From positions 11,821-48,451 of the forward strand of contig NZ_JAAZSQ010000013.1 of assembly GCF_012395835.1 (NCBI RefSeq): a stretch of 36,631 nucleotides of DNA, given 5' to 3'. This DNA is from Arthrobacter mobilis. GTDB lineage: Bacteria; Actinomycetota; Actinomycetes; Actinomycetales; Micrococcaceae. Below the pieces are notes generated by a model. The model was not told the DNA's origin and did not search any database. It worked only from the letters and a program-made list of their open reading frames with translations. Numbering within the stretch: the stretch's first letter is position 1; each line of letters opens with the position of its first letter. The translations under genes were made by a program, and so were the position numbers. Below, piece after piece: positions 7,445-15,207 of this stretch.

Positions 7445-8950
7445 ATGGACGTACTGAACGAACTGCTCGGCGGGTTCGCCTCGGCCCTGACGTGGCAGAA
7501 CCTGCTGTTCGCCTTCGTCGGGTGCCTGCTCGGCACCGTGATCGGCGTGCTGCCCGGGATCGGGCCGGTCGCCGGCGTCGCGCTGCTGATCCCCCTGACC
7601 CTGAACCTGGACGCCGCCGGGTCCATCATCATGCTCTGCGCGATCTTCTACGGCACCACCTACGGCGGGACCATCACCAGCGTCCTGCTCAACACCCCGG
7701 GCGAGGCCGCCTCGGCGATCACCATCCTGGACGGGTACGCGATGACGAAGCTCGGCCGCGCCGGCGTCGCGCTGACCATCGCCGCCGCGGGCTCCTTCAT
7801 CGGCGGCTCGCTGGCCACCGCCGGCCTGGTCCTCGCGGCCAAGCCGCTGGGCAGCCTGGGCCTGATGATCGGGCCGCCGGAATTCTTCGCGCTGGTCGTC
7901 GTCGGCATCTCCCTGCTCGTCGCCCTGGCCGGACGGTCCATGGTGCGCGCCCTGATCTCCGGCGCCCTGGGCCTGCTGATTTCCATGGTCGGCATCGACC
8001 CGGTCGCCGGCGCCCCCCGGTTCACCTTCGGAATGGAGCGGCTGCTCGACGGCGTCTCGTTCGTCGCGGTCATCGTCGGCCTGTTCGGGCTCTCCGAGAT
8101 CCTCTCCCACCGTCCCGGCAAGGACAAGGTCACGGTCCAGGCCCCCGGCATGCGCTCCCTGCTGCCCACCCGCACCGACTGGCGGCGCAGCACCCCGGCC
8201 TTCGCCCGCGGCACCGGCATCGGATTCGGCCTGGGCCTGATCCCCGGCATGACCGGCTCTGTCTCGTCCCTGCTCTCCTACGGGGCCGAGAAGAAGTTCT
8301 CCCGGCACCGCAACGAACTCGGCCACGGCGCCATCGAGGGCGTCGCCGGTCCGGAAACGGCGAACAACGCGCACGCCAACGGCGCGCTTATCCCGCTGTT
8401 CACCCTCGGCATCCCCGCCTCCCCCACCATCGCCGTGCTCATGGGCGCCTTCCTGCAGCAAGGACTCACCCCGGGCCCGACCCTCTTCGCCGAGCACGCC
8501 GAGATCGCCTGGACCATCATCGCCAGCCTGTTCATCGGCAACATCCTGCTGCTGGTGCTCAATGTCCCGCTCGTCGGCCTGTGGACCTCCATCCTCAAGG
8601 TCCCCTACCCGGTCCTGACCGGCCTGATCCTGATGTTCATGGTCGTCGGCGCCTACACCATCAACTTCTCGGTCTTCGACGTGTTCGTCATGATCCTCTT
8701 CGGCGTGATCGGCCTGGCCCTGCGCCATCTGGACATCCCGCTCGCGCCCCTGGTCCTGACGCTGGTCCTCGGCCCGCTCATGGAACGCTCCCTGCGCGAG
8801 TCCCTCGACATCTCCCGCGGCGACCTGACGATCTTCCTCGAGCGCCCCGTCACCGTCGTGCTGCTCCTGGTCGCCCTGGCGATCGTCTGCAGCCCGCTGC
8901 TCAAGCTCCGCAAGCCGGCCGCCCTGGCCGCCGAGGACCCCGAAACCTGA
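7445..8950 (+). CDS. tctA: tripartite tricarboxylate transporter, large membrane subunit TctA
   Basis: A 501-residue polytopic protein with about 11-12 helices, of normal length for TctA (PF01970). Recognisable family motifs are VLPGIGPVAGVALLIP near residue 35, GTTYGGTITSVLLNTPGEA near 75, and the GPETANNAHANGALIPLFT and LGIPASPTIAVL segments near 300-330. It is the translocation channel for a di- or tricarboxylate delivered by TctC, and is cation-driven in characterised members. Spacing of 1 nt from tctB indicates translational coupling. Confidence 0.9.
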   Translation: MDVLNELLGGFASALTWQNLLFAFVGCLLGTVIGVLPGIGPVAGVALLIPLTLNLDAAGSIIMLCAIFYGTTYGGTITSVLLNTPGEAASAITILDGYAMTKLGRAGVALTIAAAGSFIGGSLATAGLVLAAKPLGSLGLMIGPPEFFALVVVGISLLVALAGRSMVRALISGALGLLISMVGIDPVAGAPRFTFGMERLLDGVSFVAVIVGLFGLSEILSHRPGKDKVTVQAPGMRSLLPTRTDWRRSTPAFARGTGIGFGLGLIPGMTGSVSSLLSYGAEKKFSRHRNELGHGAIEGVAGPETANNAHANGALIPLFTLGIPASPTIAVLMGAFLQQGLTPGPTLFAEHAEIAWTIIASLFIGNILLLVLNVPLVGLWTSILKVPYPVLTGLILMFMVVGAYTINFSVFDVFVMILFGVIGLALRHLDIPLAPLVLTLVLGPLMERSLRESLDISRGDLTIFLERPVTVVLLLVALAIVCSPLLKLRKPAALAAEDPET

Positions 8951-8996
8951 ACCGTCCAACCACCAACCCGCACCACCACGAAACGAAGGACACCCA

Positions 8997-9992
8997 ATGA
9001 AGCGCATCCTTGCCGCCACCTCCGTGGCCGCCCTCACCCTTGCCGCGACCACCGGCTGCGGTGCCGCCGGCACCGCCAGCTCCTCAGGCGAGGACTTCCC
9101 CCGCCAGGGCAAGTCCGTCGAGCTCATCGTCGCGTTCGCCCCCGGCGGCGCCGTGGACACCGCCGCCCGCCTCGTCCAGCCCGTACTCGAGCGCGAGCTG
9201 GGCACCAACGTCGAGGTCGTGAACAAGCCCGGCGCCGGCGGCCAGATCGGCTACACCGCCCTGACCAGCGCCAAGCCCGACGGCTACACCATCGGCGCCA
9301 CCGGCTCCCCGTCCGTCGTCGTCACCCCGCTGGACCCCGCCCGCGGCGCGAAGTTCACCCGCGAGGACTTCCAGCCCCTGGGCCGGCAGGTGATCGACCC
9401 CGCCGTCGTCGCCGTCCAGCCCGACAGCCCCTACCAGAACCTCGACGAGCTCCTGCAGGCGGCGAAGGACAAGCCGGACACCATCACCGCGACCACCACC
9501 GGCCAGCAGGGCGGAGAGCACTTCGCCATCGCCCAGATCAAGGAAGCCACCGGCGCCGCACTCAGCCCGGTCCACTTCTCCGAAGGCGCCTCGCAGGCCA
9601 CCACCGCGTTCCTCGGCCGCCACGTCGAGGTCCTCGTGGCCAACGTCAGCGACGTCACCGACCTGGTCAAGCAGGGCAAGGCCAAGGTCCTCGGGGTCAT
9701 GGACAGCGAGCGGGCCGAGGCGCTGCCCGAGGTGCCTACCTTCGCGGAGTCCGGACACGACATCGTCGCCGCCACCGCCCGCGGCTACTCCGCCCCGGCC
9801 GGTCTGCCCGAGCCCGTCGCGCAGAAGCTCGAAGCCGCGCTGAAGACCGCCATCGAGGATCCCGAAGTCGTTGCCAAGATGGACGACCTCGGCCTGGCCA
9901 CCAGCTACCAGTCCGCGGCCGACTACAAGAAGTTCTGGGCCCAGCAGGAGGCCGACTACAAGACCGTCCTGCCCCTCGTCCAAGCCAAGTAA
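8997..9992 (+). CDS. tctC: tripartite tricarboxylate transporter substrate-binding lipoprotein TctC
   Basis: A 331-residue extracytoplasmic solute-binding protein of the Bug/TctC family. The N-terminal signal ends in a lipobox-like LAATTGC with Cys21 as the likely lipidation site, as expected for a Gram-positive. Family motifs include VELIVAFAPGGAVDTAAR, NKPGAGGQIGYTAL and PDGYTIGATGS. It captures the substrate outside the membrane and passes it to TctAB. A GAAGGA ribosome-binding site precedes the ATG by about 8 nt, and the gene lies 46 nt after tctA. Bug proteins bind varied carboxylates, so the ligand cannot be assigned. Confidence 0.9.
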   Translation: MKRILAATSVAALTLAATTGCGAAGTASSSGEDFPRQGKSVELIVAFAPGGAVDTAARLVQPVLERELGTNVEVVNKPGAGGQIGYTALTSAKPDGYTIGATGSPSVVVTPLDPARGAKFTREDFQPLGRQVIDPAVVAVQPDSPYQNLDELLQAAKDKPDTITATTTGQQGGEHFAIAQIKEATGAALSPVHFSEGASQATTAFLGRHVEVLVANVSDVTDLVKQGKAKVLGVMDSERAEALPEVPTFAESGHDIVAATARGYSAPAGLPEPVAQKLEAALKTAIEDPEVVAKMDDLGLATSYQSAADYKKFWAQQEADYKTVLPLVQAK

Positions 9993-10015
9993 CACCCGAA
10001 CGAAGGAACAACACC

Positions 10016-10657
10016 ATGCCCGCCACCGCCGACACCACGACCGCCGCCGACTTCGAGCGCCCCGCGCCCGAGCTCGTCGCCCGCCTCGCCGCCCTGCCCG
10101 CGGCGAACATCGGGGACGCCATGGAACGCCTCGGGGTCGCCGACTCCTCGATCCAGGCCATCTGGCCCGGCGCCAAGCTCGCCGGCCCGGCCTTCACCGT
10201 CTGGGTCGCGGCCGGTGACAACCGCGGCATCCATGAAAGCCTTGCCGCGGCCAAGCCGGGCGACGTCGTGGTCGTCAGCGGCGGGGGCGACACCTCCCGC
10301 GCCCTGCTGGGCGAACTCATCGGCGAGCGCGCGCTCTCGGCAGGTCTGGCCGGGTTCGCCCTGGACGGGGCCGCGCGGGACGCGGAGGTCCTGGGCGAGA
10401 TCGGCCTGCCGGTCTTCGCCCGGGCCACCACCCCCGCCGGCCCCTACAAGAACGGCCCGTACCGGATCGCGGTGCCGATCGCCTTCGGCGGCGTGCCCGT
10501 GCTGCCCGGCGACATCGTCGTCGGGGATTCCGACGGCGTCGTCGTTGTGCCCCGCGAGCAGGCCGGGCAGATCGCCGACGCGGCCGAGGCCGTGTTCGCC
10601 GACGAAGCCGAACGCCGCGCCCGGATCATCGCCGAACGGAACGCCGCCACCTCCTGA
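10016..10657 (+). CDS. RraA-family / 4-hydroxy-4-methyl-2-oxoglutarate aldolase-like protein
   Basis: A 213-residue protein of the RraA/HMG aldolase family (PF03737). The family core is visible: GELIGERALSAGLAGFALDG followed by AARDAEVL. The Gly-rich loop and the Arg-Asp pair there hold pyruvate-enolate and the divalent metal in characterised aldolases. Some family members instead inhibit RNase E or are uncharacterised. Because it lies in a carboxylate transport operon, between tctC and a dehydrogenase gene, an aldolase or decarboxylase acting on a 2-oxo acid such as HMG or 4-carboxy-4-hydroxy-2-oxoadipate is more likely than an RNase regulator. GAAGGA lies upstream of the ATG. Confidence 0.75.
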   Translation: MPATADTTTAADFERPAPELVARLAALPAANIGDAMERLGVADSSIQAIWPGAKLAGPAFTVWVAAGDNRGIHESLAAAKPGDVVVVSGGGDTSRALLGELIGERALSAGLAGFALDGAARDAEVLGEIGLPVFARATTPAGPYKNGPYRIAVPIAFGGVPVLPGDIVVGDSDGVVVVPREQAGQIADAAEAVFADEAERRARIIAERNAATS

Positions 10658-10690
10658 GCACACCAAGCACCACTTGAAGGAAACAGCACC

Positions 10691-11473
10691 ATGAACTGCA
10701 CCATCATCGGCCTCGGCGAAGCCGGCGCCATCTACGCCTCCGCCCTGCTGCGCGCCGGCCACCAGGTCACCGGCTACGACCCGGCCGTCACCGCGGCTCC
10801 GGCCGGCGTCGAACTCGCCCCGAGCGCCGCGGCCGCCTGCGCCGAGGCCGACGTGGTCCTCGTCCTGACCGGTGCCGGGGCAGCCCGTCCGGTCGCGGCA
10901 CAGTGCCTGCCTGCCATGCGGGCCGGGGCCTGCTACGCCGACCTGACCTCCTCCTCCCCCGGCACCATGGAGGACCTCGGCCAGGGGGCCGGCCCCGTGC
11001 TGTTCGCCGACGTCGCGATCCTCGGCCCGGTCATCGCCCAGCGGGAAGCCACCCCGCTGATGGCCAGCGGCCCGGGCGCCGGCGCCTTCGCGGAGCTGGT
11101 GCGCGGAATCGGCGCCCCCGTCGAGGTCGTCCCCGGTCCCCCGGGCGCCGCGATGGCGCACAAGCTGCTGCGCAGCGTGTTCATGAAGGGCCTGGCCTCC
11201 GTCGTCGTCGAGGCCGTCACCGCCGGGCGGGCCGCCGGCCTGGAGGACTTCGTCCGCGCCCAGATCGCCGGCATGCTCGCCGGCGACGGGCAGGCCGTCA
11301 TCGACCGTTTCCTCACCGGCACCCGGAAGCACGCGGCCCGCCGCTCCTTCGAAATGCGCTCCACCAGCGGCTACCTGGCCGAACTGGGCGTGCCTTCGGA
11401 AATGACCGATGCGTCGGCCACCGCCATGGAACGCATGGCCGCGGCCGTTCAGAGCGAAAGCGTGGCATCCTGA
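10691..11473 (+). CDS. NAD(P)-dependent dehydrogenase, 6-PGDH-like with DUF1932
   Basis: A 260-residue protein with an N-terminal Rossmann fold (IIGLGEAGAIYASALL, a GxGxxG variant) and a helical C-terminal domain like DUF1932 in beta-hydroxyacid dehydrogenase relatives. Lys in GAAMAHKLLRSVFMKG, near residue 160, matches the catalytic lysine position of that superfamily. It probably oxidises or reduces a hydroxy/oxo acid linked to the RraA-like aldolase reaction. The substrate is unknown. A GAAGGAAACAGCACC leader gives a clear ribosome-binding site. The length of about 260 is short relative to classical 6-PGDH but normal for this subgroup. Confidence 0.7.
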   Translation: MNCTIIGLGEAGAIYASALLRAGHQVTGYDPAVTAAPAGVELAPSAAAACAEADVVLVLTGAGAARPVAAQCLPAMRAGACYADLTSSSPGTMEDLGQGAGPVLFADVAILGPVIAQREATPLMASGPGAGAFAELVRGIGAPVEVVPGPPGAAMAHKLLRSVFMKGLASVVVEAVTAGRAAGLEDFVRAQIAGMLAGDGQAVIDRFLTGTRKHAARRSFEMRSTSGYLAELGVPSEMTDASATAMERMAAAVQSESVAS

Positions 11474-11507
11474 AAGTGGGCTGCACGATGGATCGGAAGG
11501 ACCACCC

Positions 11508-12845
11508 ATGATCGGCGTTTGGGCGCTCGGCGCCTACCTGGCCGTGATCATCCTGTGGACGACCCTCATGCGGCGCAACGTCGGGGAAGCCATGCTGGTC
11601 GGCTTCCTCGTCGCCGCCGCCTTCAACGGCACCGCCGCACTGAGCGCCGGCTGGGCAGCGCTTTACGACGCGCTCACCGACGAGATCGTCTACGCCACCG
11701 TCGTCTTCGTCTTCATGGGCTACCTGCTCGAGAAGGCCGGCGTCATGGAACGGATGATCAACCTGCTCGACGCCCTCATCGGGGGACGCAAGGGCGGCTC
11801 CGCGTACGTGTCCACGGTCGCCTCGGCAGGCCTGGGCAGCATCGTGCACAACCAGGCCGCGATCGCCGCGACCGTCGGATCGGTCACCATCCCCTGGATG
11901 GAACGTGCGAAGCTCGACCGCACCACCGCCGCGACCATCGTCGCGGGCAACGCCGGCATGGGCATTACCTTCCCCTTCAGCGCCTCCATGTTCGTCCTCG
12001 TCGGCTCGTCCACTGTCGGGCCCCTGCTGGACATCGACTCGCTCATCATGCCGCTGGTCGCCGGTGGCCTGTGGTGCGTGCTGCACCGGCTGATCGTCAC
12101 CGCCCTGCTCGTGCACCGCAGCGGCGGCCAGGCCACCGCGAAGGAGCACCGCCCGCTGCTTCTTGAGTCCCTGCGCCGCGGCTGGACCACGCTGCTGCTC
12201 TTCGCCGGCGTCGCCGTGCCCATGTTCCTCACCACCGGCCTGCTCGCGGAGATCCTCAGCGAGCACACCGGCACCGACGTCTCCGACGCCGTCAGCCCCA
12301 TCTTCTGGATCCCGGTCGTGCTGATCGCCCTCGGCCTCCTCCTCGGCCGCCGGCAGCTGCCCCGCACCCCCAAGGCCTGGGCCGAACTGGTCGGGGACTC
12401 CGCGCCGCGCTTCGGCGTCGTGGGCATCACCGTGCTCTTCGCCTTCGCCGGCGCGAACGCGCTGGCCACCACCGGCCTGCCCGAGCAGCTCTCCGGGCTG
12501 CTGGACGGACTGGACCTGCCCGTGTGGCTGCTCGCGATCGTCATCGGGCTCATCGTCGTGGCCGTCGCAGCCCCCCTCTCCTCCACCGCGACCATGGCCG
12601 CCGTGGGCACGATCGGCGTCGCCGCGCTCATCGCCGCCGGCGTCCCGGCCCCGACAGCCGCCGTCGCGGTGCTGATCTTCTCCTCCTGCGAGGCCGCAGT
12701 GCCCCCGGGAGGGGCGCCGCTGTACGTCGCCTGTGGCATCGCCGGCGTGGACCCCCTCCACACCTTCCGGCGCATGCTGCTCTACTACGCCCTGCCGCTG
12801 CTTGGCATCGGCGTGCTCGTTGCCGCCGGCGTCCTGCCCGTCTGA
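11508..12845 (+). CDS. TRAP large permease (DctM)-like transporter
   Basis: A 445-residue membrane protein with about 11 hydrophobic segments. Features recalling the TRAP large subunit are VFVFMGYLLEKAGVMERMI near residue 65-83, the loop GSIVHNQAAIAATVGSVTIP near 105-125, and the C-terminal SSCEAAVPPGGAPLYVACG and TFRRMLLYYALPL. The start ATG at 11508 follows GGAAGG at 11495-11500; upstream in-frame extensions lie inside the previous gene. It has no obvious DctP partner in the window. It may use the small two-helix protein that follows, or export/import independently alongside the TTT system. DctM is the best call, but a related ion-transporter family member is possible. Confidence 0.6.
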   Translation: MIGVWALGAYLAVIILWTTLMRRNVGEAMLVGFLVAAAFNGTAALSAGWAALYDALTDEIVYATVVFVFMGYLLEKAGVMERMINLLDALIGGRKGGSAYVSTVASAGLGSIVHNQAAIAATVGSVTIPWMERAKLDRTTAATIVAGNAGMGITFPFSASMFVLVGSSTVGPLLDIDSLIMPLVAGGLWCVLHRLIVTALLVHRSGGQATAKEHRPLLLESLRRGWTTLLLFAGVAVPMFLTTGLLAEILSEHTGTDVSDAVSPIFWIPVVLIALGLLLGRRQLPRTPKAWAELVGDSAPRFGVVGITVLFAFAGANALATTGLPEQLSGLLDGLDLPVWLLAIVIGLIVVAVAAPLSSTATMAAVGTIGVAALIAAGVPAPTAAVAVLIFSSCEAAVPPGGAPLYVACGIAGVDPLHTFRRMLLYYALPLLGIGVLVAAGVLPV

Positions 12846-12859
12846 CCTAGGAAACATCC

Positions 12860-13108
12860 ATGCTCCACCGCATAGCCCGCGCCACCTTCATCGCCTCGCT
12901 GGCCGCCGCCCTCGCCGGCGGCGTACTCCTCATCGCCTGGCAGATCCTTGGCCTCGCCGCCGGCGACGCCGCGATCCTCACCGCCCCCAACGGCCTCTTC
13001 AAGACAATCCTGTGCATCGCAGCCTCGATAAGCTCGATCGCCGCCTATGTCCTCGTGCACGTCAAGGCCGCCAGCCCCGCCCACACTCCCAAGGCAGGAA
13101 CCCGATGA
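12860..13108 (+). CDS. 82-aa two-helix membrane protein
   Basis: Not assigned to a family. Two hydrophobic segments are visible, residues about 8-32 (ATFIASLAAALAGGVLLIAW) and 46-68 (LFKTILCIAASISSIAAYVLV), with a short basic tail. It starts 14 nt after the DctM-like gene, behind TAGGAA, and its stop overlaps the start of the cyclase gene (ATGA), so it is a translationally coupled operon member. Its position suggests a small accessory subunit of the preceding permease. It is only half the size of DctQ (about 160 residues, four helices), so a true DctQ is doubtful. Confidence 0.65.
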   Translation: MLHRIARATFIASLAAALAGGVLLIAWQILGLAAGDAAILTAPNGLFKTILCIAASISSIAAYVLVHVKAASPAHTPKAGTR

Positions 13109-14091
13109 CCGCCCTCCCCCGCCACGGCCTGCCCGACCGCAAGCACCTCAAACAGCGCCCCGGCATCCTGGCCGGCACCTCGTGGGACCTGTTCGCCGAA
13201 CCCTGGAGAGGCACCCCCTCCTTCGCCGACTCCTCCGCTGTCCTGGCCGCCGCGGCCGCCGTCCGGCACGGCGAGGTATTCGGGCTGGACTACCCCGTGG
13301 ACGCCTTCGCCCCCGGAATGTCCAAAGCCAGGAAAGCACCCGTCCACACCATCTACGCCAACCACCCCGCCCACCGGGACGACTTCCTCGACGGGTTCTA
13401 CCTCCAAGGCTCGACCCAGATTGACGGACTGCGCCACCGCAGGGCCGACGACGTCGGGTTCTACGGCGGCGTGCCCGACGAACACATCCGCGCAGGCAGC
13501 CGGGAACTCGGCATCCAGGTCTGGTCCGACGACCCCATCGTCAGCCGCGGCGTGCTCATCGACCTCGCCGGCCACCTCGAAACCCAAGGCCGGCCCATCG
13601 ACCACCGCGCGGGCGAGCCCCTCCCCTTCCACCTGATTCCCGAGGCCCTCGATGCCCAGGGCGTCGAGGTAGCCACCGGGGACCTCGTCATGCTGCACAC
13701 CGGCTGGAGCGAATGGTTCCTCGGGCTCGACGAAGACCAGAAGCGCGCCCAGCAGGCTACCGGGCGCTCCACAGGCATGGCACAAAGCGAAGAACTCGTT
13801 GACTGGGCCTGGAACAGCGGGCTGGTCCTGCTCGCGGCCGACAACTTCGCCGTCGAATGCCTCCCCCCGGTCCCGGACTCCCCCTACAAGGCAACCGCCC
13901 CCAACGACCGCGGCATGATGCACCAGGAATTCCTCGCCAAACTCGGCCTGCCCCTCGGCGAACTCTGGCGCCTCGGCCCCCTCGCCCGCCGCATGCGCGA
14001 ACTGCACCAGTGGCACGCCCTGCTGGTCGTCAAGCCCCTCAACATCACCGGTGCCACCGGCTCGCCGGCCAACGCAACGGCGATCCTCTGA
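13105..14091 (+). CDS. cyclase-family (kynurenine formamidase-like) hydrolase
   Basis: A 328-residue member of the cyclase family (PF04199), metal-dependent amide/ester or lactone hydrolases. The core segment runs QGSTQIDGLRH (Gln101-His111) and later VMLHTGWSEWF and LLAADNFAVECLPP. In canonical members the metal motif is HxGTHxDxPxH. Aligned by eye, the two leading histidines are Gln101 and Gln105 here, while Asp107 and His111 remain. A Q in the second position is familiar in one large subgroup. ATGA overlap with the upstream small gene means coupled translation. In this operon it may open a lactone or hydrolyse an ester or amide to yield the acid metabolised by the RraA-like and dehydrogenase proteins. 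Confidence 0.75.
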   Translation: MTALPRHGLPDRKHLKQRPGILAGTSWDLFAEPWRGTPSFADSSAVLAAAAAVRHGEVFGLDYPVDAFAPGMSKARKAPVHTIYANHPAHRDDFLDGFYLQGSTQIDGLRHRRADDVGFYGGVPDEHIRAGSRELGIQVWSDDPIVSRGVLIDLAGHLETQGRPIDHRAGEPLPFHLIPEALDAQGVEVATGDLVMLHTGWSEWFLGLDEDQKRAQQATGRSTGMAQSEELVDWAWNSGLVLLAADNFAVECLPPVPDSPYKATAPNDRGMMHQEFLAKLGLPLGELWRLGPLARRMRELHQWHALLVVKPLNITGATGSPANATAIL

Positions 14092-14363
14092 ACATGATCC
14101 CCGGGCGGCCCAGGAGCCCGCGGCCGGACCCAAAAGTTCTCCGGCCTCATTCTGGCGATGCTGCCCGCCGCTGAGAGCGATCGTGCCCGGCTTCCCCCAA
14201 TACTTCCGGGACGTGTGCCCGGATCCAGGCCGCCGGCAGAAACGCAGGAAGCAACCGGCCGGAAAACCGGCCCCCTCGGTTTCGGCAGGCACGTGCGGCG
14301 ACGCAGTGGCGGAGACCGACAGGCCAGAGCCGAAGCCTGCGCCGGATTCCGATGTTTTCCCAA

Positions 14364-14383
14364 GCACCGGCCGGTACTTTTTT
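14364..14383 (+). terminator. weak terminator-like hairpin with T6 tail
   Basis: An AGCACC / GGTACT stem (one mismatch, GGCC loop) followed by TTTTTT resembles an intrinsic terminator. It could end read-through from the tct operon about 270 nt after the cyclase stop. The stem is weak, so confidence is low. Confidence 0.35.
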
Positions 14384-14387
14384 CCTT

Positions 14388-14473
14388 GATACATCCGCTG
14401 CAGCGCCACGCACCAATGCGCTCTCCAGCCACGAACGCATGGCAACGGAACCAGGCGCTGCCGCAGATGTATC
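14388..14473. repeat. 86-bp inverted repeat element before the BTAD gene
   Basis: The 20-nt arms 14388-14407 (GATACATCCGCTGCAGCGCC) and 14454-14473 are complementary at 18 of 20 positions and enclose a 46-nt spacer. The spacer contains a smaller ATGCG/CGCAT inverted pair (14416-14420 and 14436-14440). The element ends 44 bp before the BTAD start, so it could be a structured leader, a regulator-binding element or a small non-autonomous repeat. The inverted repeat is seen directly; its role is unknown. Confidence 0.7.
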
Positions 14474-14517
14474 GGCTTAGGGCGGGGAGGGGCCGTCCAA
14501 GAGCGGAAGGATAGGTC

Positions 14518-15204
14518 ATGGGGGCGAATTTGTGGGAGCTGCAGCTCATTGGCGGATGGCGTCTGCGCTGCGACGGCCGGTATCTGAAAGTGGGTCTGCG
14601 CCAGCAGCGGCTGATAGCTGCTTTGGCCCTGCTGGGAAGCCAGCCGCGTCCTTTCCTTGCCGGGCTGCTGTGGCCGGACAGCACCGATGCGCAGGCATCG
14701 GGCAGCCTGCGCGAGGCGATTTGGGCGATTTCCCGGCAGCTGCCGGGGCTGATGACAAACGACGACGGCCGGCTGGAGCTGGCGGACACGGTGCATCTCG
14801 ACCTGTCGGACATATGGGACACGGCGGCCGGCCCTTCGGAGAGGAACCGGATGGACCTGCTGGCCCGGGGCGAACTGCTGCCGGGCTGGTACGACGACTG
14901 GGTCCTCTACGAACAGGAACAATTCCGGTTCCGGCGGCTGGCCGCACTGGAGACCATGGCCGAGGATAGGCTGGCATGCGGGGACGCATCCGGGGCACTG
15001 GAGGCGGTCCGCGCCGCGCTGCGGATCGATCCGCTGCACGGCAACGCCATGCGCCTGCTCCTGCGCGTGCACCTCAGCGAGGGAAACCATGCCGGTGCGC
15101 TCTCTGCCTACCGGGACTTCAGCTCCCGGATGCAGGCGGAGTTCGGTGCTTCCCTGCCGGCAGATATCAGCGGACTGATCCGCCCGCTGCTCGTCCACTC
15201 CTGA
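14518..15204 (+). CDS. stand-alone BTAD (SARP-like) transcriptional regulator
   Basis: A 228-residue protein resembling the N-terminal part of SARP/AfsR-type activators. Residues about 5-95 are an OmpR-like winged-helix region (LQLIGGWRLRCDGRYLKV, then LREAIWAISRQLPGL). Residues about 105-225 are an alpha-helical BTAD repeat domain (GELLPGWYDDWVLYEQEQF, then ALRIDPLHGNAMRLLLRVHL). Unlike AfsR it has no NB-ARC or TPR extension. GGAAGGA lies 6-12 nt before the ATG. It is alone in its transcription unit and convergent with the CPBP-like gene, leaving only 3 nt between stops. The target is unknown; either neighbouring catabolic cluster is possible. Confidence 0.75.
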   Translation: MGANLWELQLIGGWRLRCDGRYLKVGLRQQRLIAALALLGSQPRPFLAGLLWPDSTDAQASGSLREAIWAISRQLPGLMTNDDGRLELADTVHLDLSDIWDTAAGPSERNRMDLLARGELLPGWYDDWVLYEQEQFRFRRLAALETMAEDRLACGDASGALEAVRAALRIDPLHGNAMRLLLRVHLSEGNHAGALSAYRDFSSRMQAEFGASLPADISGLIRPLLVHS

Positions 15205-15207
15205 TGG

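Larger units (their letters stand above)
14092..14517. other. 426-bp intergenic region with structured repeats
   Basis: No credible gene lies here; short ORFs lack ribosome-binding sites and family features. The region holds a GGCCGG-AAAA-CCGGCC hairpin (14257-14272), the palindrome ACCGGCCGGT (14366-14375) followed after two bases by six Ts, and the long inverted repeat described separately. Confidence 0.6.

Noticed and set aside
14158-14514. Short open frames in the cyclase-BTAD gap
   Set aside because: Composition resembles non-coding shadow, they overlap the inverted repeat, and no start signal is visible.
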